Positions 53,450-63,765 are shown, numbered from the stretch's first letter. The stretch: 64,000 nt of DNA from Streptomyces thermolilacinus SPC6 (GCF_000478605.2 NZ_ASHX02000001.1:3978501-4042500), one strand, 5' to 3'. Notes: generated from the sequence alone by a model not told the origin. Made by a program: numbers and translations.

Positions 53450-54811
53450 GTGACTGCTGATCTGTCGCAGATCGTCAAGGCGTACGACGTCCGCGGAGTC
53501 GTGCCGGACCAGTGGGACGAGACGCTCGCCGAGCTGTTCGGCGCCGCCTTCGTCCAGGTGACCGGAGCCGACGCGATCGTCGTCGGCCATGACATGCGCC
53601 CGTCGTCCCCCGGCCTGTCCGGCGCCTTCGCGCGCGGAGCGGCCGCCCGGGGCGCCGACGTGACCCTCATCGGACTGTGCTCCACCGACCAGCTGTACTT
53701 CGCCTCCGGCAACCTGGACCTGCCGGGCGCCATGTTCACGGCCTCGCACAACCCGGCGCAGTACAACGGCATCAAGATGTGCCGCGCCGGCGCCGCCCCC
53801 ATCGGCCAGGACAGCGGCCTCGCCGACATCCGCGCCCTCGTCGAGACGTGGCGCGACTCCGGCGCCCCCGCCCCGGCCGCCACGCCCGGCGAGATCACCG
53901 AACAGGACACCCTCGACGCCTACGCCGAGTACCTGAAGTCCCTGGTGGACCTCACGTCCATCCGCCCCCTGAAGGTCGTCGTGGACGCGGGCAACGGCAT
54001 GGGCGGCCACACGGTGCCCACCGTCTTCGAGGGCCTCCCGCTGACGCTCGTGCCCATGTACTTCGAGCTGGACGGCACGTTCCCGAATCACGAGGCCAAC
54101 CCGCTCGACCCGGCCAACATCGTGGACCTCCAGCAGCGCGTCCGCGCCGAGGGCGCCGACCTGGGCCTGGCCTTCGACGGCGACGCCGACCGCTGCTTCG
54201 TCGTGGACGAGCGCGGCGAGCCCGTCTCCCCGTCCGCGATCACCGCCCTGGTCGCCGCCCGCGAGCTGGCCAGGCACCCGGGCGGAACGATCATCCACAA
54301 CCTGATCACGTCGCTGTCCGTGCCGGAGGTCGTCCGCGAGAACGGCGGCACGCCCGTCCGCACCCGCGTCGGCCACTCCTTCATCAAGGCCGAGATGGCC
54401 CGTACGGGCGCGATCTTCGGCGGCGAGCACTCCGCGCACTACTACTTCCGCGACTTCTGGAACGCCGACACGGGCATGCTCGCCGCGCTCCACGTCCTCG
54501 CGGCGCTCGGCGGCCAGGAGGGCACACTGTCCCAGCTCGTCGCCGAGTACGACCGCTACGCCGCGTCCGGCGAGATCAACTCCACGGTCGCCGACCAGGA
54601 CGCCAGCACCGCCGCCGTACGCGAGGCGTTCCTGTCCCGCGACGGCGTCACCAGCGACGAGGTGGACGGCCTCACCATCAGCGGCGACGGCTGGTGGTTC
54701 AACCTGCGGCCCTCCAACACCGAGCCGCTGCTCCGTCTCAACGTCGAGGCGAAGGACGAGGCCACCATGGCCAAGGTCCGCGACGAGGTCCTGTCGCTCG
54801 TACGAGCCTGA
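53450..54811 (+). CDS. manB: Phosphomannomutase/phosphoglucomutase
   Basis: 453 residues, GTG start after an ideal AGGAGG. It interconverts mannose-6-phosphate and mannose-1-phosphate. The four functional loops are present: phosphoserine S99 in TASHNPAQYNGIKM, metal-binding DGDADR (near residue 244), sugar-binding GGEHSAHYYFRDF, and phosphate-binding RPSNTEPLLRLNVE. It is the first gene of the manB - Trm112 - SIS - manA group. Its product goes to the pyrophosphorylase at 39684. A candidate -10 TAGCTT lies at 53410-53415. Confidence 0.95.
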   Translation: MTADLSQIVKAYDVRGVVPDQWDETLAELFGAAFVQVTGADAIVVGHDMRPSSPGLSGAFARGAAARGADVTLIGLCSTDQLYFASGNLDLPGAMFTASHNPAQYNGIKMCRAGAAPIGQDSGLADIRALVETWRDSGAPAPAATPGEITEQDTLDAYAEYLKSLVDLTSIRPLKVVVDAGNGMGGHTVPTVFEGLPLTLVPMYFELDGTFPNHEANPLDPANIVDLQQRVRAEGADLGLAFDGDADRCFVVDERGEPVSPSAITALVAARELARHPGGTIIHNLITSLSVPEVVRENGGTPVRTRVGHSFIKAEMARTGAIFGGEHSAHYYFRDFWNADTGMLAALHVLAALGGQEGTLSQLVAEYDRYAASGEINSTVADQDASTAAVREAFLSRDGVTSDEVDGLTISGDGWWFNLRPSNTEPLLRLNVEAKDEATMAKVRDEVLSLVRA

Positions 54812-54853
54812 CGGCCCCGCCACCACCCGGTACCGCGCCACTCACACCCGCCC

Positions 54854-54891
54854 CCCGGTGCCCGTCCCGCACGTCGCGGACCGGCACCGGG
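54854..54891 (+). terminator. Possible terminator after manB
   Basis: A 14-bp stem with a single C-C mismatch (54854-54867 with 54878-54891) and a ten-base loop, 43 bases after the manB stop. It would separate manB from the genes further on, although they share a pathway. Confidence 0.55.
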
Positions 54892-54994
54892 TCCGGGGCG
54901 GCACCACCACACCCGGGACGACAGCCCCGGTGCCTCAGCTCCGGCAGAGGCCCAGGACGAGGCTCCGCCCCGCCGGACACCAGCCGTCACCGCC

Positions 54995-55055
54995 GGTCAG
55001 GCACGGCTCCGGTCAGGCACGGCTCCGGTGAGGCGCGGCTCCGGTGAGGCGCGGC
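54995..55055. repeat. 16-bp tandem repeat (about 3.8 units)
   Basis: Units start at 54995, 55011, 55027 and 55043. The first two are identical (GGTCAGGCACGGCTCC), and the third and partial fourth carry the same two changes (GGTGAGGCGCGGC...). They lie in the 579-base gap between manB and the Trm112 gene. Confidence 0.8.
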
Positions 55056-55079
55056 CCGTCAGGCACCGCCCCACCATGG

Positions 55080-55181
55080 CCCCGCAAGCTCGCGCCCGCG
55101 CAAAGCTCGCGCCGCCGTAAGGCCAGCAGCCCCCGCAAGCTCGCGCCCGCGCAAAGCTCGCGCCGCCGCAAAGCCAGCAGC
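55080..55181. repeat. 51-bp tandem duplication with a third partial copy
   Basis: Copy 1 (55080-55130) and copy 2 (55131-55181) match at 49 of 51 positions. Each begins CCCCGCAAGCTCGCGCCCGC. A degraded third copy follows from 55182. Within a copy, the AAGCTCGCGCC motif also occurs twice. The unit is 17 codons long, but no convincing gene covers it. Confidence 0.8.
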
Positions 55182-55390
55182 CCCCACGCCAAGCTCGCGC
55201 CCCCGTCAAGCCGGGCCCGATCCCCGGCCTCCCGCAAACCCACCGTCCGCCGCCCCCCGGCGGTAGGCTGACGACGCCGGGACCCCCAGCACACCCCCAG
55301 CACGCACGACCCGCACCGGCCCCGCCGGACCCACAACCGGCAGCCCGGCAACGGCGCCGCGACAGCGAACGCACCCGAAGGGAACCATCC

Positions 55391-55573
55391 ATGCCGCTCG
55401 AAGCCGGCCTCCTCGACATCCTCGCCTGCCCCGCCTGCCGCGCCCCCCTCAGCGACCGCACGGCCGACGAGACGCCCGAGCTGGTCTGCACGAGCGACGA
55501 CTGCGGCCTCGCCTACCCGGTACGGGACGGCATCCCGGTGCTCCTCGTGGACGAGGCCCGCCGCCCCGCCTGA
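55391..55573 (+). CDS. Trm112-like zinc-ribbon protein
   Basis: 60 residues, full length for the bacterial Trm112/YcaR family. Four cysteines (C13, C16, C33, C38) in LACPACRAPL and LVCTSDDCGL form a zinc ribbon. The ending AYPVRDGIPVLLVDEAR is diagnostic. In eukaryotes Trm112 activates methyltransferases; in bacteria the partner is mostly unknown. AAGGGAACCATCC precedes the ATG. It lies 55 bases before the SIS-domain gene, probably in the same operon. Confidence 0.92.
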   Translation: MPLEAGLLDILACPACRAPLSDRTADETPELVCTSDDCGLAYPVRDGIPVLLVDEARRPA

Positions 55574-55628
55574 CCCGCCACCCCCACCGCCCCGGCGACA
55601 CCCCGCACGGCGATCAGGAGGCCTACCC

Positions 55629-56768
55629 ATGCTCGACGAGACGCTGCTCGACGCCCCCGAAGCACTGGCCCAGGCGGACCGCCGCGGACTCCTGCGCGGA
55701 GCCGCCGAAGCCGGCGCCCGGGTACGCACCGCCGCCCGGCACGCCGCCGAAGCCGGTGTCACCGCCCTCCAGTCGGAAGGGCGCCCCCGCACCGTCCTCG
55801 TCGCCGGCACCGGCACGGCCGCCACCGGCGCCGCCGACCTGATCGCCGCGCTCGCCGGGGCGTCCGCGCCCGTCATCCGGCTGCGCCCCACCGGCGTGGC
55901 CCCGGCCGGAGGCGCCGTCCGCTGGGCCCTCCCCGGCTGGGCCGGCTCCGTGGACCTGCTGCTCATCCCGACCAACGACGGTTCCGAACCCGGCCTCGCC
56001 ACGCTCGCCGAGCAGGCGTACCGCCGCGGCGTCACCGTCGTCGCCGTCGCCCCGCGCCGCTCGCCCATCACGGAAGCCGTCGGCACCACCCACGGGCTCG
56101 TCGTGCCCATGGCGACGGCACCGCACGAGCTGTACGACGAGCCGCAGGCCGCGGGCCCCGGCGCGCTGTGGGCGCTGTTCACCCCGCTCCTCGCGCTCCT
56201 GGACCGCGTCGGCCTGTTCACCGCGCCCGCCGACACGCTGGATAAGGTCGCCGACCGCCTCGACCGCACCGCGGAACGCTGCGGACCTGGTGTCGCCACG
56301 TACAACAACCCCGCCAAGACCCTCGCGGCCGAGCTCTCCGACGCGCTGCCCCTCATCTGGACCGAGGGCGCCGCCGCGGCCCCCGTGGGCCGCCGATTCG
56401 CCGCCGTGCTCGCCGAACTGGCGGGCCGCCCCGCCCTCGCCGCCGAGCTGCCCGAGGCGCTCGCCGCCCACGCGGGCCTCCTCGCGGGCGACTTCGCGGG
56501 CGGCGCCGACCCCGACGACTTCTTCCGCGACCGCGTCGAGGACGCGCAGGCGCTGCACGCCCGTGTCGTACTCCTCCGCGACCGGCCCGCCGACGAGGGC
56601 GGCCTCAGCGCCGTCCCCGCCGCCCGCGAACTCGCCCTCGGCCACGACACGCCCATCAGCGAACTGGCGCCGGAAGAGGGCAACACCCTCGCGGCCCTCG
56701 CCGAACTCCTCGCCGTCACCGACTTCGCCGCCTGCTACCTGGCCCTGGCCTCGGGCCGCCGCCTCTGA
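55629..56768 (+). CDS. SIS-domain protein, phosphoglucose/phosphomannose isomerase-like
   Basis: 379 residues with GATCAGGAGGCCTACCC before the ATG. Residues ~50-180 form a first SIS domain (VLVAGTGTAATGAADLIAALAG, VDLLLIPTNDGSEPGLATLAEQAYRRGVTVVAVAP). The rest resembles the C-terminal half of bifunctional phosphoglucose/phosphomannose isomerases (LIWTEGAAAAPVGRRFAAVLAEL, DDFFRDRVEDAQALHARVVLLRD). The catalytic residues are not obvious, and the usual ExxxN-type motifs of active isomerases are weak. It lies between Trm112 and manA. It may catalyse or assist fructose-6-P/mannose-6-P exchange, but that is uncertain. Confidence 0.82.
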   Translation: MLDETLLDAPEALAQADRRGLLRGAAEAGARVRTAARHAAEAGVTALQSEGRPRTVLVAGTGTAATGAADLIAALAGASAPVIRLRPTGVAPAGGAVRWALPGWAGSVDLLLIPTNDGSEPGLATLAEQAYRRGVTVVAVAPRRSPITEAVGTTHGLVVPMATAPHELYDEPQAAGPGALWALFTPLLALLDRVGLFTAPADTLDKVADRLDRTAERCGPGVATYNNPAKTLAAELSDALPLIWTEGAAAAPVGRRFAAVLAELAGRPALAAELPEALAAHAGLLAGDFAGGADPDDFFRDRVEDAQALHARVVLLRDRPADEGGLSAVPAARELALGHDTPISELAPEEGNTLAALAELLAVTDFAACYLALASGRRL

Positions 56769-56891
56769 CCCCCGGCCCCGCCAGGCCCCGACGACCCCAG
56801 CCCCGGGCACCGCCGCCGACGACGCCCCCGATGTTCACCGCGCCCGCGACCCACCGGCGACCACCACCCCGCACACGGAAAGCCACCGCCC

Positions 56892-58067
56892 ATGGACCGC
56901 CTCTCCACCACCGTCCGCCCCTACGCCTGGGGCTCCACGACGGCCATCCCGGAACTGCTCGGCACCGCCCCCACCGGCGAGCCCCAGGCCGAGATGTGGA
57001 TGGGCGCCCACCCCGGCGCACCCTCCCGCGTCACCCGCCCCACCCCCGAAGGCGACCGCGAACTGCCCCTCAACGAGGTCATCGCCGCCGACCCCGACAA
57101 GGAGCTCGGCCCCGCCACGGTCGCCAGGTTCGGCCCCCGACTGCCGTTCCTCCTCAAGATCCTCGCCGCCGGCGCCCCCCTCTCCCTCCAGGTCCACCCC
57201 GACCCCGACCAGGCCCGCGCCGGTTACGCCGCCGAGGAACGCGCCGGAATCCCCATCGACGCCCCGCACCGCAACTACCGGGACCCCCACCACAAGCCCG
57301 AACTGATCTGCGCCCTCACCCCCTTCGAAGGCTTCTGCGGCTTCCGCGCCCCCGCCGAGACCGCCGACCTCCTCGCCGCCCTCGAAGTCGACTCCCTCAA
57401 GCCGTACGTGGACCTCCTCCACGCCCACCCCGAGGACGCCGCCTTCCGCGAGGTCCTCACCGCCATCCTCACCGCCGCCCCCGACGCCATCGCCGACACC
57501 GTCGCGGAAACCGCCGCCGCCTGCGCCCGCCTCGGCGGCGCCCACGCCCCGTACGCCACCCTCGCCCACCACTTCCCCGGCGACCGCGGCGTCCTCGCCG
57601 CGCTCCTCCTCAACCACGTACGGCTCCAGCCCGGCGAGGCCATGTACCTGGGCGCGGGCGTCCCGCACTCCTACCTGAGCGGCCTCGGCGTCGAGATCAT
57701 GGCCAACTCCGACAACGTCCTGCGCTGCGGTCTCACCCCCAAGCACATCGACGTACCCGAACTCCTGCGCGTCGTCCGCTTCGAGGCCGGCGACCCCGGC
57801 ACCCTGCGCCCCGAACCCTCCCCGTCCGGCGAGGAGGTGTACGACACCCCCATCGACGAGTTCCGCCTCTCCCGGTACGTACGCCCCGAAGGCGCCGCCG
57901 CCGTCGACCTCACCGCCGCCACCCCGCAGATCCTGCTCGCCACCGCCGGCACCCCTCGCCTCGGCGACCTCACCCTCACCCCCGGCCACTCCGTCTTCGT
58001 ACCGGCCGGAGAAGCCGTCGAACTATCGGGCAGCGGCACCCTCTTCAGGGCCACAGTGGTGGCCTGA
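56892..58067 (+). CDS. manA: Mannose-6-phosphate isomerase, class I
   Basis: 391 residues. This zinc enzyme interconverts fructose-6-phosphate and mannose-6-phosphate. Metal-site segments are LSLQVHPDPDQA and HHKPELICALTPFEGFCGFR. The C-terminal cupin has GVEIMANSDNVLRCGLTPKHID, a strong manA signature. It is the last of the mannose genes here and gives the entry into GDP-mannose for glycans and for Gmd at the left edge. In Streptomyces its loss is known to affect sporulation and antibiotic output. Confidence 0.95.
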   Translation: MDRLSTTVRPYAWGSTTAIPELLGTAPTGEPQAEMWMGAHPGAPSRVTRPTPEGDRELPLNEVIAADPDKELGPATVARFGPRLPFLLKILAAGAPLSLQVHPDPDQARAGYAAEERAGIPIDAPHRNYRDPHHKPELICALTPFEGFCGFRAPAETADLLAALEVDSLKPYVDLLHAHPEDAAFREVLTAILTAAPDAIADTVAETAAACARLGGAHAPYATLAHHFPGDRGVLAALLLNHVRLQPGEAMYLGAGVPHSYLSGLGVEIMANSDNVLRCGLTPKHIDVPELLRVVRFEAGDPGTLRPEPSPSGEEVYDTPIDEFRLSRYVRPEGAAAVDLTAATPQILLATAGTPRLGDLTLTPGHSVFVPAGEAVELSGSGTLFRATVVA

Positions 58068-58171
58068 CCCACTCCCGTCACCGGCTCCTGCAACAATGTC
58101 CCGCCGAACCGAACCGGCCGAACCCACGAACCACCGGGACCAGCGGGACCAGCGAAAGGGACAGGACACGC

Positions 58172-59089
58172 ATGAGCGCGTCAGGCGGAACCAAGGCGAT
58201 CGTGGCGGCACTCGTCGCCAACCTCGCGATCGCCGCGAGTAAATTCGTGGCGTTCATCTTCAGTGGCTCGTCGTCGATGCTCGCCGAATCGGTGCACTCC
58301 CTCGCCGACTCGGGTAACCAGGGACTCCTCCTCCTCGGCGGCAAGAAGGCGCAGCGCGAGGCCACCCCCCAGCACCCCTTCGGCTACGGCCGCGAGCGGT
58401 ACATCTACGCCTTCCTCGTCTCGATCGTCCTCTTCTCCGTCGGCGGCATGTTCGCCCTGTACGAGGGCTACGAGAAGATCAAGCACCCGCACGAGATCAC
58501 GGCCTGGTACTGGCCCGTCGGCGTCCTCATCTTCGCGATCATCGCCGAGACGTTCTCCTTCCGCACCGCCATCAAGGAGTCCAACGAAGTCCGCGGCAAG
58601 ACTTCCTGGAAGGACTTCATCCGCACCGCCAAGGCCCCCGAGCTGCCCGTCGTCCTCCTCGAGGACCTCGGCGCCCTCGTCGGCCTGATCCTCGCCCTCG
58701 CCGGCGTCAGCCTCGCCCTCATCACCGGCGACGGCGTCTGGGACGGCATCGGCACCCTCTGCATCGGCGTCCTGCTCATCCTGATCGCCATCGTCCTCGC
58801 CGCCGAGACCAAGTCGCTCCTCCTGGGCGAGTCCGCCGGCCTCACCGAGGTCCGCAAGATCGAGGAAGCCCTCGTCGACGGCACCACCGTCACCGGCGTC
58901 ATCCACATGCGCACCCTCCACCTCGGCCCCGAGGAACTCCTCGTCGCCGCCAAGATCGCCGTCCAGCACGACGAGACCGCCGGCGAGATCGCCGCCGCCA
59001 TCGACGCCGCCGAGGACCGCATCCGCGCCGCCGTCCCCATCGCCCGGGTCATCTACCTGGAGCCGGACATCCTCCGCGCCAACCGCTGA
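58172..59089 (+). CDS. Cation diffusion facilitator transporter (SLC30A9/ZnT9-like clade)
   Basis: 305 residues with six membrane segments. TM2 carries SSMLAESVHSLADSGNQ with H42 and D46 as metal ligands. In TM5 the usual HxxxD is replaced by LLEDLGALVGL (E164, D165), as in the ZnT9-like branch rather than in classical zinc exporters. The C-terminal cytoplasmic domain (~215-305) has the CDF ferredoxin-like fold. It likely exchanges a divalent metal for protons. AGGACACGC precedes the ATG. The metal cannot be told, since the ZnT9 branch has an altered site. Confidence 0.88.
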   Translation: MSASGGTKAIVAALVANLAIAASKFVAFIFSGSSSMLAESVHSLADSGNQGLLLLGGKKAQREATPQHPFGYGRERYIYAFLVSIVLFSVGGMFALYEGYEKIKHPHEITAWYWPVGVLIFAIIAETFSFRTAIKESNEVRGKTSWKDFIRTAKAPELPVVLLEDLGALVGLILALAGVSLALITGDGVWDGIGTLCIGVLLILIAIVLAAETKSLLLGESAGLTEVRKIEEALVDGTTVTGVIHMRTLHLGPEELLVAAKIAVQHDETAGEIAAAIDAAEDRIRAAVPIARVIYLEPDILRANR

Positions 59090-59133
59090 CCCACCACCGC
59101 ACCACCGCATGACCCCGCCGGTCCACCCGGCAC

Positions 59134-59166
59134 CCGAAGGCCCCGGCCCCCCGCCGGGGCCTTCGG
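59134..59166 (+). terminator. Hairpin terminator after the CDF transporter
   Basis: A perfect 14-bp stem, CCGAAGGCCCCGGC (59134-59147) with its complement at 59153-59166, has a five-base loop. It starts 45 bases after the stop. Confidence 0.85.
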
Positions 59167-59210
59167 CGTCCCCCGGCCCCGCCCGGACGACCGGAACCGG
59201 CCGGGCGGAC

Positions 59211-59241
59211 TTGAAGCCCGCGCACCCGATCGGTGTAGATT
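59211..59241 (+). promoter_or_regulatory. Candidate ahcY promoter
   Basis: TTGAAG (59211-59216), a 19-base spacer, and TAGATT (59236-59241). The predicted transcript has a leader of about 165 bases. I looked for an S-adenosylhomocysteine riboswitch in that leader and did not find its conserved core. Confidence 0.5.
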
Positions 59242-59411
59242 CGAATACCGAGCCAGACGTCGCTGCTGATGGCGGTCGGGCGGTCCCGACGGACCGGCCG
59301 AGGGAGAGAGGGCCTCCGACGACTGCACCGCGCGTGCCCGGGCATCCTTGTGTCCGCCGGCGCGGAGCCAGCCGTACCCACCTCGAACCCGACAACGAGG
59401 AGCAGCCCGAC

Positions 59412-60869
<1,458 letters not shown>

Positions 60870-60917
60870 CCGCCCCACGCGACCGCCCGCGCGGCCGCAC
60901 CGGCGACAGGTACAAAA

Positions 60918-60952
60918 GGCAGGCCCCCGCACCCCCGTGTCGGGGGCCTGCC
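60918..60952 (+). terminator. ahcY terminator hairpin
   Basis: GGCAGGCCCCCG (60918-60929) pairs exactly with CGGGGGCCTGCC (60941-60952), loop 11 bases. The flanking GTAC pair adds possible outer pairing. Confidence 0.83.
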
Positions 60953-61020
60953 CCGTACCCGGCCGGCCCGGCCACCGCTCAACGGCGACGCCGAGACCCC
61001 GACCAGAACCCCGAGGACCC

Positions 61021-61635
61021 ATGCCCCGAGGCCGCTATTCGCTCCACGATCCGCACGATCGCACCCCCCTCGGCGAAGAACACTTCCACTGCGCGCCCGG
61101 ACCCTCCGGCTGGCGCTACGTCTCGCAACTCACCACCCCCTCCGGCGACCACGCCGGCTCCGTGGACCTCGCCCTCGACGAGCTCGGCCGCCCCATCCGC
61201 CTCGAACTCCACGCGGGCGGCTGGCAGGTACGCGGCGCCGCCCTCGACGGCGTCACCTGGGTCCGCACCGACCCGACCGGCTCCCACGCCACAGAAGGCA
61301 ATGTGCGCGCCCACGCCTTCACCGGTGGTTCCCCGGCCTTCCTGGTGGCCACCGCCCGTCTTCTGCGCCTCACCCCCCGATCCGGCTCGACCCGTGTCCG
61401 CCTCGTCTCCTTCACGGACCCGGTCCTCGCCCCCCTCACCGTCGACCAGTCCTGGGCCCTGGTGAACAGTGAAACGCACACCACTGACAACGGCCCCCTG
61501 ACCGTGGACGAATACCAGGTCAGCGCCCTCGACACGGGCGAGACGCACACCGTCCACATCGCCGGCGACGTCGTCCTCGCAGCCCCCGGCGTCGAGCTTG
61601 AGGACCTCCAGACCCCGCCGTCCGTCTTCCCCTGA
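61021..61635 (+). CDS. Conserved-looking protein of unknown function
   Basis: 204 residues from an ATG preceded by GAGGACCC. Composition and codon use are normal for the region. It is predicted soluble and beta-rich, with alternating motifs such as HAGSVDLALDELGRPIRLELHAGGWQVRGAALDG and LVSFTDPVLAPLTVDQSWALVNSETHTTDNGPLTVDEYQVSALDTGE. No signal, membrane segment or catalytic motif is seen. It may be an outer-barrel or sugar-binding-like fold, but I do not recognise a family. It is convergent, by only 22 bases, with the RDD gene. Confidence 0.7.
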   Translation: MPRGRYSLHDPHDRTPLGEEHFHCAPGPSGWRYVSQLTTPSGDHAGSVDLALDELGRPIRLELHAGGWQVRGAALDGVTWVRTDPTGSHATEGNVRAHAFTGGSPAFLVATARLLRLTPRSGSTRVRLVSFTDPVLAPLTVDQSWALVNSETHTTDNGPLTVDEYQVSALDTGETHTVHIAGDVVLAAPGVELEDLQTPPSVFP

Positions 61636-61657
61636 CGCGGACGCGCCGCTCCAGCGC

Positions 61658-62638
61658 CTAGGCCGGAGGCGCGAACCCCGTGGCGGCCCTCTTCTCAGCC
61701 CCCGCGCCACCCGGCACGTCCACCCCGGCACCACCCGCCGACCCGGTCACACCAGCAGGCGCACCGGAAACCGAACCCTCACCAGACACAAACCCCCCAG
61801 TGACCCCCGCACCACCAAAAGCCCCACCAGCCACAACAGCGCCCGCACCACTCACACCGCCGACGCCAGCCACACCACCGGCACCCAGCCCCGCCTCGGC
61901 CATCCGACGCGCCTCCCGCGCCTGCCGCTCGTGCACCACGCCCGCCAGGAACGCCGCCGCGGGCACACCAGGCGGCGCAGGCGTCCCCGTACACGCCACG
62001 AGCTCGTCTGCCAGCCGCTCCGCCAGCGCCCGCCCCGCCTCCGGGTCCAGCTGCCCCATCCGCGTCAGGTACTGCCGGATGCCCAGCCACAGCCCGTCCG
62101 GCACCGCCGACAGGTCAAGCTGTGCGAACCGCCCCACCAGCCACGGCGGCGGCGGAGGCACCGGAGCCGTACGCCCAGCGGGCACCCGCTCCCGCACCAC
62201 CAGCGTCCCCGCGAACACATCCCCGACCCGCCGACCCCGCGCCGAGACCAGCGAGGCGATACAGGCGATCACCCCGAAGGTCAGCAGGATCTCCACCATC
62301 CCGATCAGCCCCCGCACCAGCGCGTGCCGGAACCGGATCGGCCCTCCGTCGTCCCGCACCACCCGCAGCCCGCACGCCAGCTTCCCCAGCGACCGCCCAT
62401 GCGTCAGCGTCTCCACCGCGATCGGCCCGCCGATCAGCACCAGCACGAAGGACGCCGCCGACACCGCCATCAGCGCCGCCTCGTCGAGCGACGCCGTCGC
62501 GAACGCGAGACCGATGGATATCAGCAGGTACGCCGTCCACACGACCGCGAGATCGATCAGCAGCGCCAGCGCCCGGCTCGGCAACCTGGCCGGCCGCAGC
62601 CCCAGGACGACAGCGTCCCCCGTCACGACCTGACTCAC
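61658..62638 (-). CDS. RDD family membrane protein
   Basis: 326 residues from a GTG preceded by AAGGGTGGACGGC. The RDD core is LRPARLPSRALALLIDLAVVW with Arg and Asp in the first membrane segment, then two further segments, and TLTHGRSLGKLACGLRVVRDDGG, typical of the family. The C-terminal ~60 residues are a Gly/Ala/Val-rich tail of low complexity. RDD proteins are thought to be transporters or membrane adaptors, some moving ions. It is divergent from the SpoIIM-like gene, which often neighbours it. Confidence 0.88.
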   Translation of the reverse strand: MSQVVTGDAVVLGLRPARLPSRALALLIDLAVVWTAYLLISIGLAFATASLDEAALMAVSAASFVLVLIGGPIAVETLTHGRSLGKLACGLRVVRDDGGPIRFRHALVRGLIGMVEILLTFGVIACIASLVSARGRRVGDVFAGTLVVRERVPAGRTAPVPPPPPWLVGRFAQLDLSAVPDGLWLGIRQYLTRMGQLDPEAGRALAERLADELVACTGTPAPPGVPAAAFLAGVVHERQAREARRMAEAGLGAGGVAGVGGVSGAGAVVAGGAFGGAGVTGGFVSGEGSVSGAPAGVTGSAGGAGVDVPGGAGAEKRAATGFAPPA

Positions 62639-62757
62639 GCCGTCCACCCTTCTCGACCTTGCCCGACCGCTCCTCACGCCAGTCTGCCAAGCTGACCGAC
62701 AGCGCGCCGCAGTAGTACGAACCGTACGCATCCCGTGCACTGGAGCATCAGCCGATC

Positions 62758-63765
62758 ATGGACCTCGACGTCTACGTCACCGCCCACCGCGCCGAGTGGG
62801 ACCGCCTGGACCACCTCCTGAACCGCGGCCGCCGCCTCACCGGCGCCGAGGCGGACGAGCTCGTCGCGCTGTACCAGCGCACCGCGACCCATCTCTCCGT
62901 CATCCAGAGCACCGCCCCCGACCCGGCGCTCACCGCCCGGCTCACCCAGCTCGTCGCCCGCGCCCGAGCCGCCGTCACCGGCACCCGCCGCGCCTCCTGG
63001 CGCGACGTCGCCCGCTTCCTCACCACCGGGTTCCCCGCCGCCGTCTACCGCTCACGGCACTGGTGGATTCCCACGGCGGTCCTCTCCACACTCGTCGCCG
63101 CGCTCATCGGCTGGTGGATCGGCGCGAACCCCGAGGTCCAGGCAGCGATCGCCGCCCCCGAGGAGCTGCGCCAGATGACCCGCCCCGGCGGCGAGTACGA
63201 GTCGTACTACTCCAGTCACCCGGCAGCGTCCTTCGCCGCCCAGGTCTGGACGAACAACGCCCGAGCGGCCGCCCTGTGCCTGGTCCTGGGCGCCTTCCTG
63301 TGCTTCCCGGTGCTGTGGGTCCTGTTCATCAACATGCTGAACCTCGGCGTCGGTATCGGCCTCATGTCGTCCGCGGGCCGCCTCGACACCTTCCTCGGCC
63401 TGGTCATCCCACACGGCCTGCTGGAGCTCACGGCCGTCTTCGTCGCCGCCGGTACGGGCCTGCGCCTCGGCTGGACCCTGATCGACCCGGGCCCGTACTC
63501 CCGCCGTGCGGCCCTGGCCCAGCAGGGCCGCGCCGCGATCGGCATGGCCATCGGCCTCGCCCTGGTCCTCTTCGTCGCCGGAGTCATCGAGGGCTTCGTG
63601 ACGCCGTCCGGCCTGCCCACCTGGGCCCGGATCGCCATCGGCATCGCCGCCGAGGCCGCCTTCCTCGTGTACGTGTACGTGCTCGGCGGCCGCGCCGCCC
63701 GGGCCGGCGAGTCCGGAGACGTGGCGTCCGCCGACCGCAGCGCGGAGCTGCCGACCGCCGCCTGA
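62758..63765 (+). CDS. SpoIIM/DUF95-family membrane protein
   Basis: 335 residues. The N-terminal part (~1-90) is helical and soluble (MDLDVYVTAHRAEWDRLDHLL, ADELVALYQRTATHLSV). The membrane part has about six hydrophobic segments with the family motif AAQVWTNNARAAALCLVLGAFLC and VIPHGLLELTAVFVAAGTGLRLGW. In Bacillus, SpoIIM is part of the engulfment peptidoglycan-degrading complex. Streptomyces does not engulf spores, so the role here differs and is unknown. It sits divergent from the RDD gene and just ahead of the rRNA-type promoters. Confidence 0.88.
   Translation: MDLDVYVTAHRAEWDRLDHLLNRGRRLTGAEADELVALYQRTATHLSVIQSTAPDPALTARLTQLVARARAAVTGTRRASWRDVARFLTTGFPAAVYRSRHWWIPTAVLSTLVAALIGWWIGANPEVQAAIAAPEELRQMTRPGGEYESYYSSHPAASFAAQVWTNNARAAALCLVLGAFLCFPVLWVLFINMLNLGVGIGLMSSAGRLDTFLGLVIPHGLLELTAVFVAAGTGLRLGWTLIDPGPYSRRAALAQQGRAAIGMAIGLALVLFVAGVIEGFVTPSGLPTWARIAIGIAAEAAFLVYVYVLGGRAARAGESGDVASADRSAELPTAA

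Noticed and set aside
59242..59411. S-adenosylhomocysteine riboswitch in the ahcY leader
   Set aside because: The ahcY leader contains CGAGGAGC by chance at the ribosome-binding site, but the conserved partner segments and pseudoknot pairing are absent.
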